This document shows positions 1 to 8,707 of a DNA stretch of 57,841 nt, one piece after another; position 1 is the stretch's first letter, and each line of letters begins with the position of its first letter. The notes beneath the pieces are model-generated. The model was not told the origin of the DNA and made no database searches. It was given only the letters and a program-made list of their open reading frames with translations. The translations under genes and the position numbers were made by a program. The DNA is from Nocardiopsis suaedae (GTDB lineage: Bacteria > Actinomycetota > Actinomycetes > Streptosporangiales > Streptosporangiaceae): contig NZ_JAQFWP010000045.1 in the NCBI RefSeq assembly GCF_027706745.1, forward strand, positions 1-57,841, in the 5' to 3' direction.

Positions 1-1
1 C

Positions 2-1309
2 CGCTACACCGAGGCCTCGCTGGTCAAGGAGCTGGAGGACCGGGAGATCGGGCGCCCCTCCACCTACGCCTCGATCATCGGCACCATCCTCGACCGCGGC
101 TACGTGTTCAAGAAGGGCTCGGCGCTGGTGCCGTCCTTCCTGGCCTTCGCCGTGGTGCAGCTGCTGGAGAAGCACTTCGGCAACCTGGTCGACTACGACT
201 TCACCGCCCGCATGGAGGACATGCTCGACGGCATCGCGCGCGGCGACGCCGAGCGGGTGCCCTGGCTGCGCCGGTTCTACTACGGCGACGGCGAGGAGGC
301 CGGCCTCAAGGAGCTGGTCGGCGACCACCTGGCCGAGATCGACCCGCGCGAGATCAGCTCCTTCCCGGTGCCGGGCACCGACATCGTGATGCGCGTGGGC
401 CGGTACGGGCCCTACATGGAGCGCGACGGCCGCCGGGTCAACGTGCCCGAGGACCTGGCCCCCGACGAGCTGACGCCTCAGAAGGCCGAGGAGCTGTTCG
501 CCGCCCCCAGCGACGACCGGGAGCTGGGCACCGACCCGGAGACCGGGCGCACCGTGGTCGTGAAGAACGGGCGTTTCGGGCCCTACGTCACCGAGGTCGT
601 GCCCGACCCCGACGAGGGCGCGGACAAGGAGAAGGGCGAGAAGGAGAAGAAGGCCAAGGGCCGCTCCAAGCAGGCGGCCAAGCCGCGCACCTCCTCGCTG
701 CTGAAGTCGATGAGCCCGGACACCGTCACCCTGGAGGACGCGCTGCGGCTGCTGTCCCTGCCCCGGGTGGTCGGCGAGCTGGACGGCGAGCAGGTCACCG
801 CGCAGAACGGCCGCTTCGGCCCCTACCTGAAGAAGGGCACCGACAGCCGCTCCCTGGAGGCCGAGGAGCAGATCTTCACGGTCACCCTGAAGGAGGCCGA
901 GGAGCTGTTCGCCAAGCCCAAGCAGCGCGGGCGGCGCGCGGCCGCGGCGCCGCTGCGGGAGCTGGGCACCGACCCCGAGACCGGCAAGCCGATGGTGGTC
1001 AAGGACGGCCGGTTCGGGCCCTACGTCACCGACGGGGAGACCAACGCCTCGCTCCGCAAGGGCGACGAGGTGGAGTCGGTCACCGATGAGCGCGCCGCCG
1101 AGCTGCTGGCCGAGCGCCGCGCCAAGGCGCCCGCGAAGAAGGCCCCGGCGAAGAAGAAGGCGGCCTCGTCCTCCACGTCGTCCTCGTCCTCTTCGGCCAA
1201 GAAGTCCTCGGGGGCCACGACCACCAGGAAGTCCGCCGCCAAGAAGCCGGCCGCCAAGAAGACCGGCGAGCCGAAGGGCGGCACCGGCGGGGACGCGGGT
1301 TCCTCCTGA
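2..1309 (+). CDS. topA: DNA topoisomerase I, C-terminal part (5' truncated)
   Basis: The reading frame is open from base 2, so the gene starts upstream of the window; 435 residues are visible. The first residues (RYTEASLVKELEDREIGRPS) are the segment following the catalytic tyrosine domain of type IA topoisomerases, which relax negatively supercoiled DNA. Behind it come four copies of a C-terminal repeat containing GR(Y/F)GPY (near nucleotides 396, 567, 810 and 1009), typical of actinobacterial TopA lacking zinc fingers. The last 60 residues are a Lys/Ala/Ser-rich basic tail, which in mycobacterial and Streptomyces TopA aids DNA binding and processivity. The Toprim domain and active-site Tyr are not in the window. 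Confidence 0.95.
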   Translation, partial: RYTEASLVKELEDREIGRPSTYASIIGTILDRGYVFKKGSALVPSFLAFAVVQLLEKHFGNLVDYDFTARMEDMLDGIARGDAERVPWLRRFYYGDGEEAGLKELVGDHLAEIDPREISSFPVPGTDIVMRVGRYGPYMERDGRRVNVPEDLAPDELTPQKAEELFAAPSDDRELGTDPETGRTVVVKNGRFGPYVTEVVPDPDEGADKEKGEKEKKAKGRSKQAAKPRTSSLLKSMSPDTVTLEDALRLLSLPRVVGELDGEQVTAQNGRFGPYLKKGTDSRSLEAEEQIFTVTLKEAEELFAKPKQRGRRAAAAPLRELGTDPETGKPMVVKDGRFGPYVTDGETNASLRKGDEVESVTDERAAELLAERRAKAPAKKAPAKKKAASSSTSSSSSSAKKSSGATTTRKSAAKKPAAKKTGEPKGGTGGDAGSS

Positions 1310-1321
1310 GGTGGCGCCGAT

Positions 1322-1351
1322 CCGTGCGCGGCAGTAGTGTGCCGCGCACGG
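1322..1351 (+). terminator. Hairpin after topA
   Basis: A perfect 12-bp stem (CCGTGCGCGGCA / TGCCGCGCACGG) with loop GTAGTG lies 13 nt after the topA stop. There is no T run, as is common for actinobacterial terminators. Confidence 0.55.
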
Positions 1352-1519
1352 GTCCGCCCGGTGTGATGAGCCCCTGAGGGGGCCCACGGCGCGGACCGCG
1401 CGCGGCAGCGCGCAGCACCGCGCCGCCCTGCGAAGGGAGCCCGGCAGGCCGCGGCGGCGCCCGTGTCCGTCCCCGTCCCCGGCCCCGGCCGCGCGCCCGT
1501 CCCCTTCCGGACGCGCCGC

Positions 1520-1525
1520 TACCCT
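1520..1525 (+). promoter_or_regulatory. -10 box TACCCT, leaderless-type, for the tmk fusion
   Basis: TACCCT ends 8 nt before the ATG at 1534. No Shine-Dalgarno sequence intervenes, so transcription probably starts at or next to the start codon. Confidence 0.6.
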
Positions 1526-1533
1526 TCACGACT

Positions 1534-3867
1534 ATGAGCAGATCTGCACCTCTAGGCGCGCCCGGCGAGGCGCGCAGCGTTCTGGCGAACCCGCCCTTCC
1601 GACGGCTGTGGATCTCACTGTCGCTGTCCAGCCTGGGCGACTGGCTCAGCCTGCTGGCGCTGATGTCGCTGGCGACGATCCTCACCATGGACGCCTCGCC
1701 GGTGGTCCAGTACTTCGCGGTCAGCGGCGTGGTCCTGCTCAAGATCGCCCCGTGGCTGCTGCTCAGCCCGTTCGCGGGCATGGTGGCCGACCGGTTCGAC
1801 CGCCGCCTGACCATGGTCGCCGCCGACGTGCTGCGCGGCCTGCTGTACGTGTCCATCCCGGTGGTGGGGCGCCTCGACTGGCTGCTGGTGGCCAACTTCC
1901 TGGCCGAGTGCGTGGCGATCTTCTGGACGCCCGCCAAGGACGCCTCGGTGCCCAACCTGGTGCCGCGCAAGAAGCTGGAGCAGGCCAACCAGCTCACCCT
2001 GCTGACCGCCTACGGCACCGCCCCGGTGGCGGCCGGGCTGTTCGCGGTGCTGGCCTCGTTCAGCACCGTGCTGGGCAAGCTGTTCCCGGCCATGGCCACC
2101 CCCGAGGCCGACATCGCGCTGTACATCAACGGCCTCACGTTCTTCATCGCGGCGGCGGTGGTCTGGACGCTCCCGCTGCCCGGCCGCCCCGCGCGGGCCG
2201 GGGCGGGCGCCGCGCCCGCCGCCTCGGGGGCCTCCGCCTCCGGCGGCGAGGACGACCGGACCGAGGAGGTCCCGGTCCCGGCGCAGGAGGCCGACCCCAA
2301 CGAGCTGACCGCGCCCATCGGCGAGGCCGCCACCCTGGAGGTCCCGGCGGTCCCGAGCGAGCAGGAGCGCAAGGCCGCCGAGCGGGCGAAGGCCAAGGAG
2401 CGCCGCCGGGCCGAGGCGGCCGAGCGCCGCGCCGAGCGGTCCTCCGCCGACGGCCAGGAGAACCCGCTGCGCACCATCTGGGAGGGCTGGCGCTTCGCCG
2501 GGTCCACCCCGCTGGTGCGCGGGCTGATGCTCGGCATGCTCGGGGCGTTCGCCGCCGGGGGCGCCGTGGTCGGCGTCGGCCGCGTCTTCGTGGACCGGCT
2601 GGACGCGGGCAACGCCGGGTTCGGCGTGCTGTTCGGCGCCCTGTTCGCGGGCATGGCGCTGGGCATGCTGGCCGGTCCGCGCACGCTGCGCGAGTTCGAC
2701 CGCCGCCGCCTGTTCGGCCTGGCCCTGGGCACGGCCGGGGTGGCGCTCTTCTTCACCGGCCTGATCCCGAACATGGTGCTGGCCGCGGTGCTCACCGCGG
2801 TGGTGGGCGCGGGCGCCGGGCTGGCCTGGGTGATCGGCCTGACCCTGATGGGCCAGGAGGTCCAGGACGAGGTCCGCGGCCGCACCTTCGCGTTCCTGCA
2901 CGCCTCCGGGCGCCTGGTGCTGCTGGGCGCGGTGGCGGCGGCCCCGCTGCTGGCCGCCGCCGTCGGCGACCACACGCTGTCCGTGCGCGACCTGACCTAC
3001 GACTTCCTGGGCACCGGCGCCGTGCTGATGCTGGCGGCGGTGCTGGCGGTCGTGGTGGCGGTGGTCTCCTACCGGCAGATGAACGCCGACGCGGGCGACG
3101 TGCCGATGATGACCGAGCTGCTGGCGGCGCTGCGCGGGGTGCCGGTGCGCACCGCCGCGGGCGACGGCGAGGACACCGCCCTGCCGGGCACCTTCGTGGT
3201 GCTGGAGGGCGGCGAGGGCGCCGGCAAGTCCACCCAGGTCCAGCAGCTCTCGGTGTGGCTGCGCGAGGAGGGCTTCGAGGTCGTCACCACCCGTGAGCCG
3301 GGCGCCACCAAGCTGGGCATGCGCCTGCGCGCGCTGCTGCTGGACAAGGAGCAGACCGGCATGTCGCCGCGGGCCGAGGCGCTGCTGTACGCCTCGGACC
3401 GGGCCGACCACGTGCACCAGGTGATCCTGCCCGCGCTGCGCCGGGGCGCCATCGTCATCAGCGACCGCTACGTGGATTCCACCCTGGCCTACCAGGGGGC
3501 CGGGCGGGAGCTGCCGGCCGAGGAGATCGCCCGGGTGAACGACTGGGCCACCGGCGGGCTGGTGCCGCGGCTGACGGTGTTGCTCGACCTGCCCGCCGAG
3601 GACGGGCTGTCCCGGCTGGGCGGCGGCACCGACCGCATCGAGGCCGAGTCCGGGGACTTCCACGACCGGGTCCGGCGCGGCTTCCGCGAACTGGCCGACC
3701 GGGCGCCCGAGCGCTACCTGGTGGTCGACGCGCGCGAGTCTCAGGAGGGGGTCACCCGGGAGATCCAGCGCCGCCTGCGGCCGCTGCTGCCCGACCCGGT
3801 CCCCTCCGACTCCGAGGCGATCACCGGGATGATGCCGGTCGTCGGCGACCGGGACGGCGAGGAGTAG
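1534..3867 (+). CDS. tmk: MFS-type membrane domain fused to thymidylate kinase
   Basis: This 777-residue protein has two parts. Residues about 15-525 form a major-facilitator-like membrane domain of roughly 10-12 hydrophobic segments, with a charged Ala/Glu/Arg-rich cytoplasmic linker near residues 225-310. Residues about 552-760 are a complete dTMP kinase: P-loop GGEGAGKST at 559-567, the DR motif in SDRYVDSTLAYQG, and a lid-like Arg/Gly region. dTMP kinase phosphorylates dTMP to dTDP for DNA synthesis. Large membrane-fused Tmk proteins are known in actinobacteria, so this is not a sequencing frameshift; the frame is continuous. What the transporter half carries is unknown. It lies between topA and holB and has its own leaderless-type promoter. 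Confidence 0.9.
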   Translation: MSRSAPLGAPGEARSVLANPPFRRLWISLSLSSLGDWLSLLALMSLATILTMDASPVVQYFAVSGVVLLKIAPWLLLSPFAGMVADRFDRRLTMVAADVLRGLLYVSIPVVGRLDWLLVANFLAECVAIFWTPAKDASVPNLVPRKKLEQANQLTLLTAYGTAPVAAGLFAVLASFSTVLGKLFPAMATPEADIALYINGLTFFIAAAVVWTLPLPGRPARAGAGAAPAASGASASGGEDDRTEEVPVPAQEADPNELTAPIGEAATLEVPAVPSEQERKAAERAKAKERRRAEAAERRAERSSADGQENPLRTIWEGWRFAGSTPLVRGLMLGMLGAFAAGGAVVGVGRVFVDRLDAGNAGFGVLFGALFAGMALGMLAGPRTLREFDRRRLFGLALGTAGVALFFTGLIPNMVLAAVLTAVVGAGAGLAWVIGLTLMGQEVQDEVRGRTFAFLHASGRLVLLGAVAAAPLLAAAVGDHTLSVRDLTYDFLGTGAVLMLAAVLAVVVAVVSYRQMNADAGDVPMMTELLAALRGVPVRTAAGDGEDTALPGTFVVLEGGEGAGKSTQVQQLSVWLREEGFEVVTTREPGATKLGMRLRALLLDKEQTGMSPRAEALLYASDRADHVHQVILPALRRGAIVISDRYVDSTLAYQGAGRELPAEEIARVNDWATGGLVPRLTVLLDLPAEDGLSRLGGGTDRIEAESGDFHDRVRRGFRELADRAPERYLVVDARESQEGVTREIQRRLRPLLPDPVPSDSEAITGMMPVVGDRDGEE

Positions 3868-3870
3868 CCG

Positions 3871-3904
3871 GGGCGGCGCCCGTTCTCCGGGACGGGCGCC
3901 GCCC
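3871..3904 (+). terminator. Hairpin after tmk
   Basis: A perfect 13-bp stem GGGCGGCGCCCGT / ACGGGCGCCGCCC with an 8-nt loop starts 4 nt after the tmk stop. There is no U tract. The holB -10 box follows 15 nt later. Confidence 0.55.
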
Positions 3905-3919
3905 GTCGGCGCCCGCCCC

Positions 3920-3925
3920 TATCCT
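3920..3925 (+). promoter_or_regulatory. -10 box TATCCT, leaderless-type, for holB
   Basis: TATCCT ends 8 nt before the holB ATG at 3934, the same spacing as at tmk. No Shine-Dalgarno sequence is visible. Confidence 0.6.
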
Positions 3926-3933
3926 TGGGGGCG

Positions 3934-5094
3934 ATGAGCGTCTTCGACGACCTGGTGGGCCAGGACGAGGCGGTGGCCGCGCTGCGCGCGGCCGCCGGCG
4001 CCCCCGCGGGCGGGGGCGGCACCTCGATGACCCACTCCTGGCTGTTCACCGGCCCACCCGGCTCCGGGCGGAGCGAGGCCGCGCGCGCGTTCGCCGCCGC
4101 CCTGCAGTGCCCCGACGGCGGGTGCGGCCACTGCCCCTCCTGCCACCAGGTCCTCACCGGCACCCACGCCGACGTCCTCTACGTGCGCCCCAGCGGCCTC
4201 AGCTTCGGCGTGGAGCGCACCCGCGAGCTGGTGCTGCGGGCCGCGGCGCGCCCCGCCTCCGGCCCGTTCCGCGTGGTGCTGTTCGAGGACGCCGACCGGG
4301 CCACCGAGGCCGCCTCGAACGCGCTGCTCAAGGCGGTGGAGGAGCCCTCACCGCGCACCGTGTGGCTGTTGTGCACGCCCACCGCCGAGGACATGCTCGT
4401 CACCATCCGCTCCCGGTGCCGCCTGGTGCGGCTGCGCACCCCGACCACCGCGGCGGTGGTGCGCGCCCTGGTCGAGCGGGACGGAATGGAGGAGTCCGCG
4501 GCGGCCGAGGCGGCGCGGGCCGCGGCCGGGCGCCTGGACCGGGCGCGGCTGCTGGCCTCCGACGCTGAGGCGCGCGAGCGCCGCGCCGAGGTGCTCTCCC
4601 TGCCCGCCCGGCTGGACGGGACGGGCGCCTGCGTGTCGGCGGCCGCGCGCCTGTACGAGCTGGCCGAGGCCGAGGCCAAGGCGGCGTCGGCGGCGCTGGA
4701 CGAGACCGAGCGCGCGGAGGTCAAGGCCGCGTTCGGCGAGGGCGGCACCGGCAAGGGCGTGGCCAAGGCGGTGCGGGGCGCCGCGGGGGCGCTCAAGGAC
4801 CTGGAGGAGCGCCAGAAGCGCCGCGCCACCAGGATCAAGCGGGACACCTACGACACGGCGCTGACCGAGCTGGTGCTGTTCTACCGGGACGTGCTGGCAC
4901 TGCAGATGGGCGCCCCGGTGGAGCTGCCGACCGGGTCGGCCCGCGGCGACCTGGAGCGGGTGGCCCGCGGGTCCGCCCCCGAGTCGACGCTGCGCCGCAT
5001 CGACGCGGTCATGGAGTGCCGCCGCCGCATCGACGCCAACGTGCACCCCCAGATCGCCCTGGAGGCCATGACGGCGGCCCTGTACGAGGGGTGA
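3934..5094 (+). CDS. holB: DNA polymerase III subunit delta' (clamp-loader)
   Basis: This 386-residue AAA+ protein is the delta' subunit of the clamp loader that places the beta clamp on primed DNA. Residues 40-47 read GPPGSGRS, a P-loop with Arg in place of the catalytic Lys, in line with delta' acting as a non-hydrolysing stator. A zinc-binding set of cysteines follows at C59, C64, C67 and C70. The SRC motif lies in TIRSRCRLVRLR. An in-frame GTG 9 nt upstream is possible, but the ATG at 3934 fits the -10 spacing. The usual C-terminal helical domain is present, with an acidic/basic Ala-rich stretch about residues 240-290. Confidence 0.93.
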   Translation: MSVFDDLVGQDEAVAALRAAAGAPAGGGGTSMTHSWLFTGPPGSGRSEAARAFAAALQCPDGGCGHCPSCHQVLTGTHADVLYVRPSGLSFGVERTRELVLRAAARPASGPFRVVLFEDADRATEAASNALLKAVEEPSPRTVWLLCTPTAEDMLVTIRSRCRLVRLRTPTTAAVVRALVERDGMEESAAAEAARAAAGRLDRARLLASDAEARERRAEVLSLPARLDGTGACVSAAARLYELAEAEAKAASAALDETERAEVKAAFGEGGTGKGVAKAVRGAAGALKDLEERQKRRATRIKRDTYDTALTELVLFYRDVLALQMGAPVELPTGSARGDLERVARGSAPESTLRRIDAVMECRRRIDANVHPQIALEAMTAALYEG

Positions 5095-5153
5095 GGGCCG
5101 GGACTGTGGCAGGCTCGGTGCCGTCCCCTCCCCGACGCGAAGGACGGCCCCCG

Positions 5154-6710
5154 TTGAAGAGGCTCCTCCCGGCGGCCGCCGCGGCCGCGGCCCTCGTCGT
5201 CACCGCCGCCGGATGCAGCGGGGGGACCGGCGGCGGCCCGGACCCGGCCGCCTCGGCCCCCGACGCGGCGCTGGAGCCGTTCTACGCCCAGGCCATCGAC
5301 TGGGGGCCCTGCCCGGACGGCGGCGCCGAGTTCGAGTGCGGCGTGTTCGAGGTCCCCATGGACTACGCCGACCCCGGCGGGCGCGCCCTGGAGATCGCCG
5401 TCAAGCGGCTTCCGGCGGAGGGGGAGTCGGAGGGGTCGCTGCTGGTGAACCCCGGCGGGCCGGGGGGATCGGCCTACGACTACGCGGGGGCCGCCACCAG
5501 CGCCGTCAGCGAGGACGTGCGCGAGCGCCTCGACGTGGTCGGGTTCGACCCGCGCGGGGTGGCCCGCAGCGAGCCCATCTCCTGCCTGCCGCCCGAGCGC
5601 ATGGACGACTACCTGGGGGCCGACCTGGTGAGCGAGGACGGCGACGGCGACCCGCTGGAGGTGGGCGACGCCGGGGTGGAGGAGCTGGAGGAGTCCGTCA
5701 AGGGCTTCGTCGAGGGGTGCCGGGAGCGCGCCGGGGACCTCATGATGCACATGGGCACCGAGAACGTGGCGCGCGACATGGACGTGCTGCGGGCGGTCCT
5801 GGGCGACGAGCGGCTCACCTACCTCGGAAAGTCCTACGGCACCCTGATCGGGGCCTATTACGCCGACCTGTTCCCGGAGCGCGTGGGCGCCATGGTGCTC
5901 GACGGCGCCCTCGACCCGGAGCTGGACGCCCTGGAGACCACCGTGCAGCAGGCCGGGGGCTTCGAGACGGCGCTGCGCGCGTTCGTCGAGGACTGCCAGG
6001 GGCGGGAGGACTGCCCGCTCGGCGGCGAGGAGGACGGCGTGGACGCCGGGGTGGACCGGGTCGCCGACCTGCTGCAGGAGGCCGGGCGCGAGCCGCTGGA
6101 CACCTCCGCGGACGACGGCCGGGAGGTGGGCCGCGCCCGGGTGGAGATGGGCATCATGGGCGCGCTCTACAGCGAGGGCTACTGGGGCGAGGTGCGCGGC
6201 GCCCTCACCGACGCCATCGAGGACGGCGACGGCACCGCGCTGCTGCGCCTGGGCGACCGCCTCTACGACCGGGACGATCCGCGGGCCTTCACCAACTCGG
6301 TGTCCTCGCTGGTGGCGGTGAACTGCTCGGACGCCCCGGCGCCGCGCGACCCCGAGGCCTACCGCCGGGCCGCGGAGGAGGCGGCCGAGGCGTCCCCGCT
6401 GTTCGGCCCCTCCTCGGCGTGGGCGGCGTTCACCTGCGCCTACTGGCCGGAGGAGGCGGTCGCCGACCCGTGGGAGGCCGACGCCCCGGGCGCCGACCCG
6501 GTCCTGGTGGTGGGGACCACGCGGGACTCGGCCACACCGTACGCGTGGGCCGAGGAGCTGGCGGACGGCCTCGACTCGGGGGTGCTGCTGACCTACGAGG
6601 GCGACGGCCACACCGCCTACCGCTCGGGGGCCCCGTGCGTGGACGCGGCGGTCGACGGCTACCTGCTGGAGCACGAGGTGCCCGAAGACGGCCTGACCTG
6701 CGGCGCCTGA
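5154..6710 (+). CDS. Secreted lipoprotein alpha/beta-hydrolase, tripeptidyl aminopeptidase (TAP) type
   Basis: This 518-residue protein starts at TTG 5154, preceded by GAAGGA about 9 nt upstream. The N-terminus has a basic LKRLL followed by a hydrophobic Ala/Val stretch and the lipobox TAAGC, so it is probably exported and lipid-anchored. The fold is alpha/beta-hydrolase of peptidase family S33. The nucleophile is S227 in GKSYGT, the acid is likely Asp in GTTRDSATP, and the His is in GDGHTAY near the C-terminus, inside the TAP-like domain. Family members (SlpD/SlpE, tripeptidyl aminopeptidases of Streptomyces) release N-terminal peptides from proteins outside the cell. The substrate here cannot be read from sequence. 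Confidence 0.85.
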   Translation: MKRLLPAAAAAAALVVTAAGCSGGTGGGPDPAASAPDAALEPFYAQAIDWGPCPDGGAEFECGVFEVPMDYADPGGRALEIAVKRLPAEGESEGSLLVNPGGPGGSAYDYAGAATSAVSEDVRERLDVVGFDPRGVARSEPISCLPPERMDDYLGADLVSEDGDGDPLEVGDAGVEELEESVKGFVEGCRERAGDLMMHMGTENVARDMDVLRAVLGDERLTYLGKSYGTLIGAYYADLFPERVGAMVLDGALDPELDALETTVQQAGGFETALRAFVEDCQGREDCPLGGEEDGVDAGVDRVADLLQEAGREPLDTSADDGREVGRARVEMGIMGALYSEGYWGEVRGALTDAIEDGDGTALLRLGDRLYDRDDPRAFTNSVSSLVAVNCSDAPAPRDPEAYRRAAEEAAEASPLFGPSSAWAAFTCAYWPEEAVADPWEADAPGADPVLVVGTTRDSATPYAWAEELADGLDSGVLLTYEGDGHTAYRSGAPCVDAAVDGYLLEHEVPEDGLTCGA

Positions 6711-6750
6711 CGGAGCGGGGCGCCCGGCCCGGGGCGGGCCGCCACGCGGG

Positions 6751-6780
6751 GACACAGCAGGTGCCGAGAGGCGTTAGACT
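6751..6780 (+). promoter_or_regulatory. Promoter of tRNA-Thr(CGT)
   Basis: A GACACA -35-like hexamer at 6751-6756 and TAGACT at 6775-6780 are 18 bp apart. Transcription would start about 25 nt upstream of the mature tRNA. Confidence 0.5.
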
Positions 6781-6811
6781 GGGTCCGGCTTCGCGGAGAG
6801 CGCGGCCGCAT

Positions 6812-6884
6812 GCCGCCTTAGCTCAGTCGGCAGAGCGATTCACTCGTAATGAATAGGTCGTCGGTTCGATTCCGACAGGCGGCT
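6812..6884 (+). tRNA. tRNA-Thr (anticodon CGT)
   Basis: The cloverleaf is complete over 73 nt. The 7-bp acceptor stem GCCGCCT/AGGCGGC pairs perfectly. The anticodon stem ATTCA/TGAAT encloses loop CTCGTAA with anticodon CGT, which reads ACG. The T arm is GTCGG-TTCGATT-CCGAC. The 3' CCA is not encoded. A strong terminator follows 6 nt later, so this is a single-gene unit. Confidence 0.97.
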
Positions 6885-6890
6885 CAGCGA

Positions 6891-6922
6891 GAACGCCGCC
6901 CCCGAAGGGGGCGGCGTTCTTT
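6891..6922 (+). terminator. Rho-independent terminator of tRNA-Thr(CGT)
   Basis: The stem GAACGCCGCCCCC / GGGGGCGGCGTTC with loop GAA is a perfect 13-bp hairpin followed by TTT. Confidence 0.85.
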
Positions 6923-6986
6923 CGTCGATCTCGGGGAGAACGACCCTGCGCGCGTGGTTTCAGGGGCGAACCTCCCGAGATCGACG
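6923..6986 (+). repeat. 64-bp palindromic intergenic repeat, copy A
   Basis: Outer arms CGTCGATCTCGGG and CCCGAGATCGACG enclose a core containing CCTG...CAGG. About 80% of positions match the 64-bp copy at 21005-21068. It abuts the tRNA terminator; its first bases overlap the TTTCGT after the T run. See also the copies at 17007-17070 and 26103-26122. Confidence 0.75.
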
Positions 6987-7025
6987 ACGAGCGGGGCATG
7001 GGGCTCGTGTGGGTAGAGAGCATCT

Positions 7026-7397
7026 ATGAGCCTGCTGCTGATGGTGCTGGCACTCCTGGGGGCGCTCGCCGTTCTCGGGGGCGGGGGGATGGTGCTGGAC
7101 CGGTTGCTGCGCGAGGTGGAGGGGCGCCGTGGGCCGCCACAGGCCGCCGACGGGGAACCGGCCGGGCCCGGCAGTGTCGGACCGGGAGAGGGCGGCTACT
7201 CGGTGCTGGAGGAGAGCACCGGGGACGGCACGCGCGCCTCGCCCGGTGTCCCGGCGCCCACCCTGGCCCGCGTGCGCGAACTGCTCGCGCTGGGCCGGGG
7301 CGTGGAGGCCGTGCGGGTGATGCGCGACGAGACCGGCATGGACCAGGACAGCGCCCGGGACGCCGTTGAGGACGTCTGGCGGGGGCGCCTCGGCTGA
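7026..7397 (+). CDS. Small membrane-anchored protein with bL12 C-terminal-like domain
   Basis: This 123-residue protein has one N-terminal transmembrane segment (residues about 2-27, Leu/Ala/Gly-rich), a Pro/Gly-rich linker, and a C-terminal 45-residue domain (LARVRELLALGRGVEAVRVM and following). That domain resembles the C-terminal domain of ribosomal protein bL12, as seen in a widespread group of small actinobacterial proteins. The start ATG follows GAGAG by 6 nt. Its function is unknown. The membrane anchor argues against it being part of the ribosome. Confidence 0.6.
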   Translation: MSLLLMVLALLGALAVLGGGGMVLDRLLREVEGRRGPPQAADGEPAGPGSVGPGEGGYSVLEESTGDGTRASPGVPAPTLARVRELLALGRGVEAVRVMRDETGMDQDSARDAVEDVWRGRLG

Positions 7398-7419
7398 AAC
7401 CCGCCGGTCCGCCCGGGAG

Positions 7420-8577
7420 TCAGCCCTTGCGGCGGCGGCCCTTGTAGCCCAGGACGCCCATCCGCACCCGGCGGTTGGGCGCCAGCGGCGCGGCGAACAG
7501 CAGCAGGAGCATCAGGACCAGCATCAGGACGGCCGGGGACACCGACGAGGACAGGTCCTGTTCGACGGCGGCGCTGTCGGTCGCCGGGCCGTCGTCGCCG
7601 CCCTCGCCCGGGGCCACCGAGGGCAGCTCGGCCAGGCCGCCGTCGTCGTCGGGGTCCAGCGACGGCAGGTCCGGCGCGCCGGTGGGCAGCGACGGCCGGT
7701 CGCGCGGCGTGTCCGGGCCGTCCGGGGCCGAGGGGCGCCCGGGGGAGGAGCCGCCGGAGTCCGACGGTCCGCCCCCGCCGCCGGCGCGGTCGCCGCCGCC
7801 CGTGTCGCGCTCGTCGTCCTCCCCGGAGCCCTTGTCCTTCCCGGAGTCCTTGTCCCCGCTCTTGCCGCCGTCCGAGCCCGTGCCGCCTTCATCGCCGCCG
7901 GTGCCCCCGGTGTCGCCGGTGTCGCCGGAGTCCTGGTCCCCGCCGCCTTCCGTGGAGGTCGCTTCCGGCCCCTCGGTGTCGTCGCCGGTCGGCGTCGGCG
8001 TCGGGGAGGGGGTCCCGGTGGGCGGGGGCGTCGGCGTGGGCGACGGGCTCTCGGGCGGGTCGGTCGGGCTCGGCGAGGGGTCAGGGGTCTCCGTCGGCGA
8101 GGGGTCGGGCGTCTCCGTGGGCGAGGGCGTCGGGGTCGGCGTGGGGCTGGGCGACGGGTCGGCCTCCGCCATGCGCACCTGGGCGGGCTCGGAGCGGGCG
8201 ACCGCGCGCTCGTCCTCGGGGACCTCTCCGCAGGCCTGGTCCTCGGCCACCGCCGCGTACAGGACCGTGGCGGTGACCTCGGTGTCCTCCTCGGGAGCGC
8301 CCGTCACCACCGTCCGCATCGGCGCCGTCCGGGCGTCCGGCTCGCCCACGGTGAAGCCGCCGTCGGCCGAGGGGGCGTACACGCACACCTTCGAGGCCCC
8401 GGGCACGGTGGGCGTCACCGTCAGGGTCAGCTCGACGGACCCGCCCGCGTCCACGACGGTCTCCCCGGGCGCGAGCTCCACGGCCAGCGGCGCCGACGCC
8501 GCGGCGGGCGGTGCGATCGCGACCAGGGTGGACCCGATGAACGCGGTGGTCAGCGGGATGCCGGCGGCGGCGCGCAT
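7420..8577 (-). CDS. Secreted, membrane-anchored Pro/Ser/Thr-rich surface protein
   Basis: This 385-residue protein has a signal peptide (about residues 1-26, ending near APPAAASA), then a beta-rich domain of about 120 residues with two cysteines (KVCVYAP and DQACGEV). A long low-complexity wall-spanning region follows, made of repeated PSPT, PTPT and DPSPTETP units and then Asp/Gly/Ser-rich sequence. A C-terminal transmembrane segment of about 20 residues ends in a basic tail (GYKGRRRKG). There is no LPXTG sorting signal next to the C-terminal helix, so it is a type I membrane protein rather than sortase-anchored. The ATG at 8577 is preceded by GAGGAGG, so I prefer it to the upstream start at 8619. 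Function unknown. Confidence 0.7.
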   Translation of the reverse strand: MRAAAGIPLTTAFIGSTLVAIAPPAAASAPLAVELAPGETVVDAGGSVELTLTVTPTVPGASKVCVYAPSADGGFTVGEPDARTAPMRTVVTGAPEEDTEVTATVLYAAVAEDQACGEVPEDERAVARSEPAQVRMAEADPSPSPTPTPTPSPTETPDPSPTETPDPSPSPTDPPESPSPTPTPPPTGTPSPTPTPTGDDTEGPEATSTEGGGDQDSGDTGDTGGTGGDEGGTGSDGGKSGDKDSGKDKGSGEDDERDTGGGDRAGGGGGPSDSGGSSPGRPSAPDGPDTPRDRPSLPTGAPDLPSLDPDDDGGLAELPSVAPGEGGDDGPATDSAAVEQDLSSSVSPAVLMLVLMLLLLFAAPLAPNRRVRMGVLGYKGRRRKG

Positions 8578-8707
8578 GGGGTCGCCTCCTCGGGGAGCTG
8601 CTGCGGTCTGCGCAAGCATCCTAGGCCCTCGCGGAGGCGGGCACGAGGCCCAGGAGCCCGGATGCGGCCCCGCGGACCTGCGCGGGGCCGCAACCGGGGC
8701 GGCCGGG

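Noticed and set aside
1534-3867. MFS-Tmk as a frameshift artefact joining two genes
   Set aside because: The frame is continuous with normal codon use, and comparable fusions are known in actinobacteria.
6812-6986. The tRNA-Thr(CGT) locus as a phage attachment site
   Set aside because: No integrase, no second copy of the tRNA 3' end and no foreign-looking genes lie downstream; the following palindrome is an interspersed repeat.
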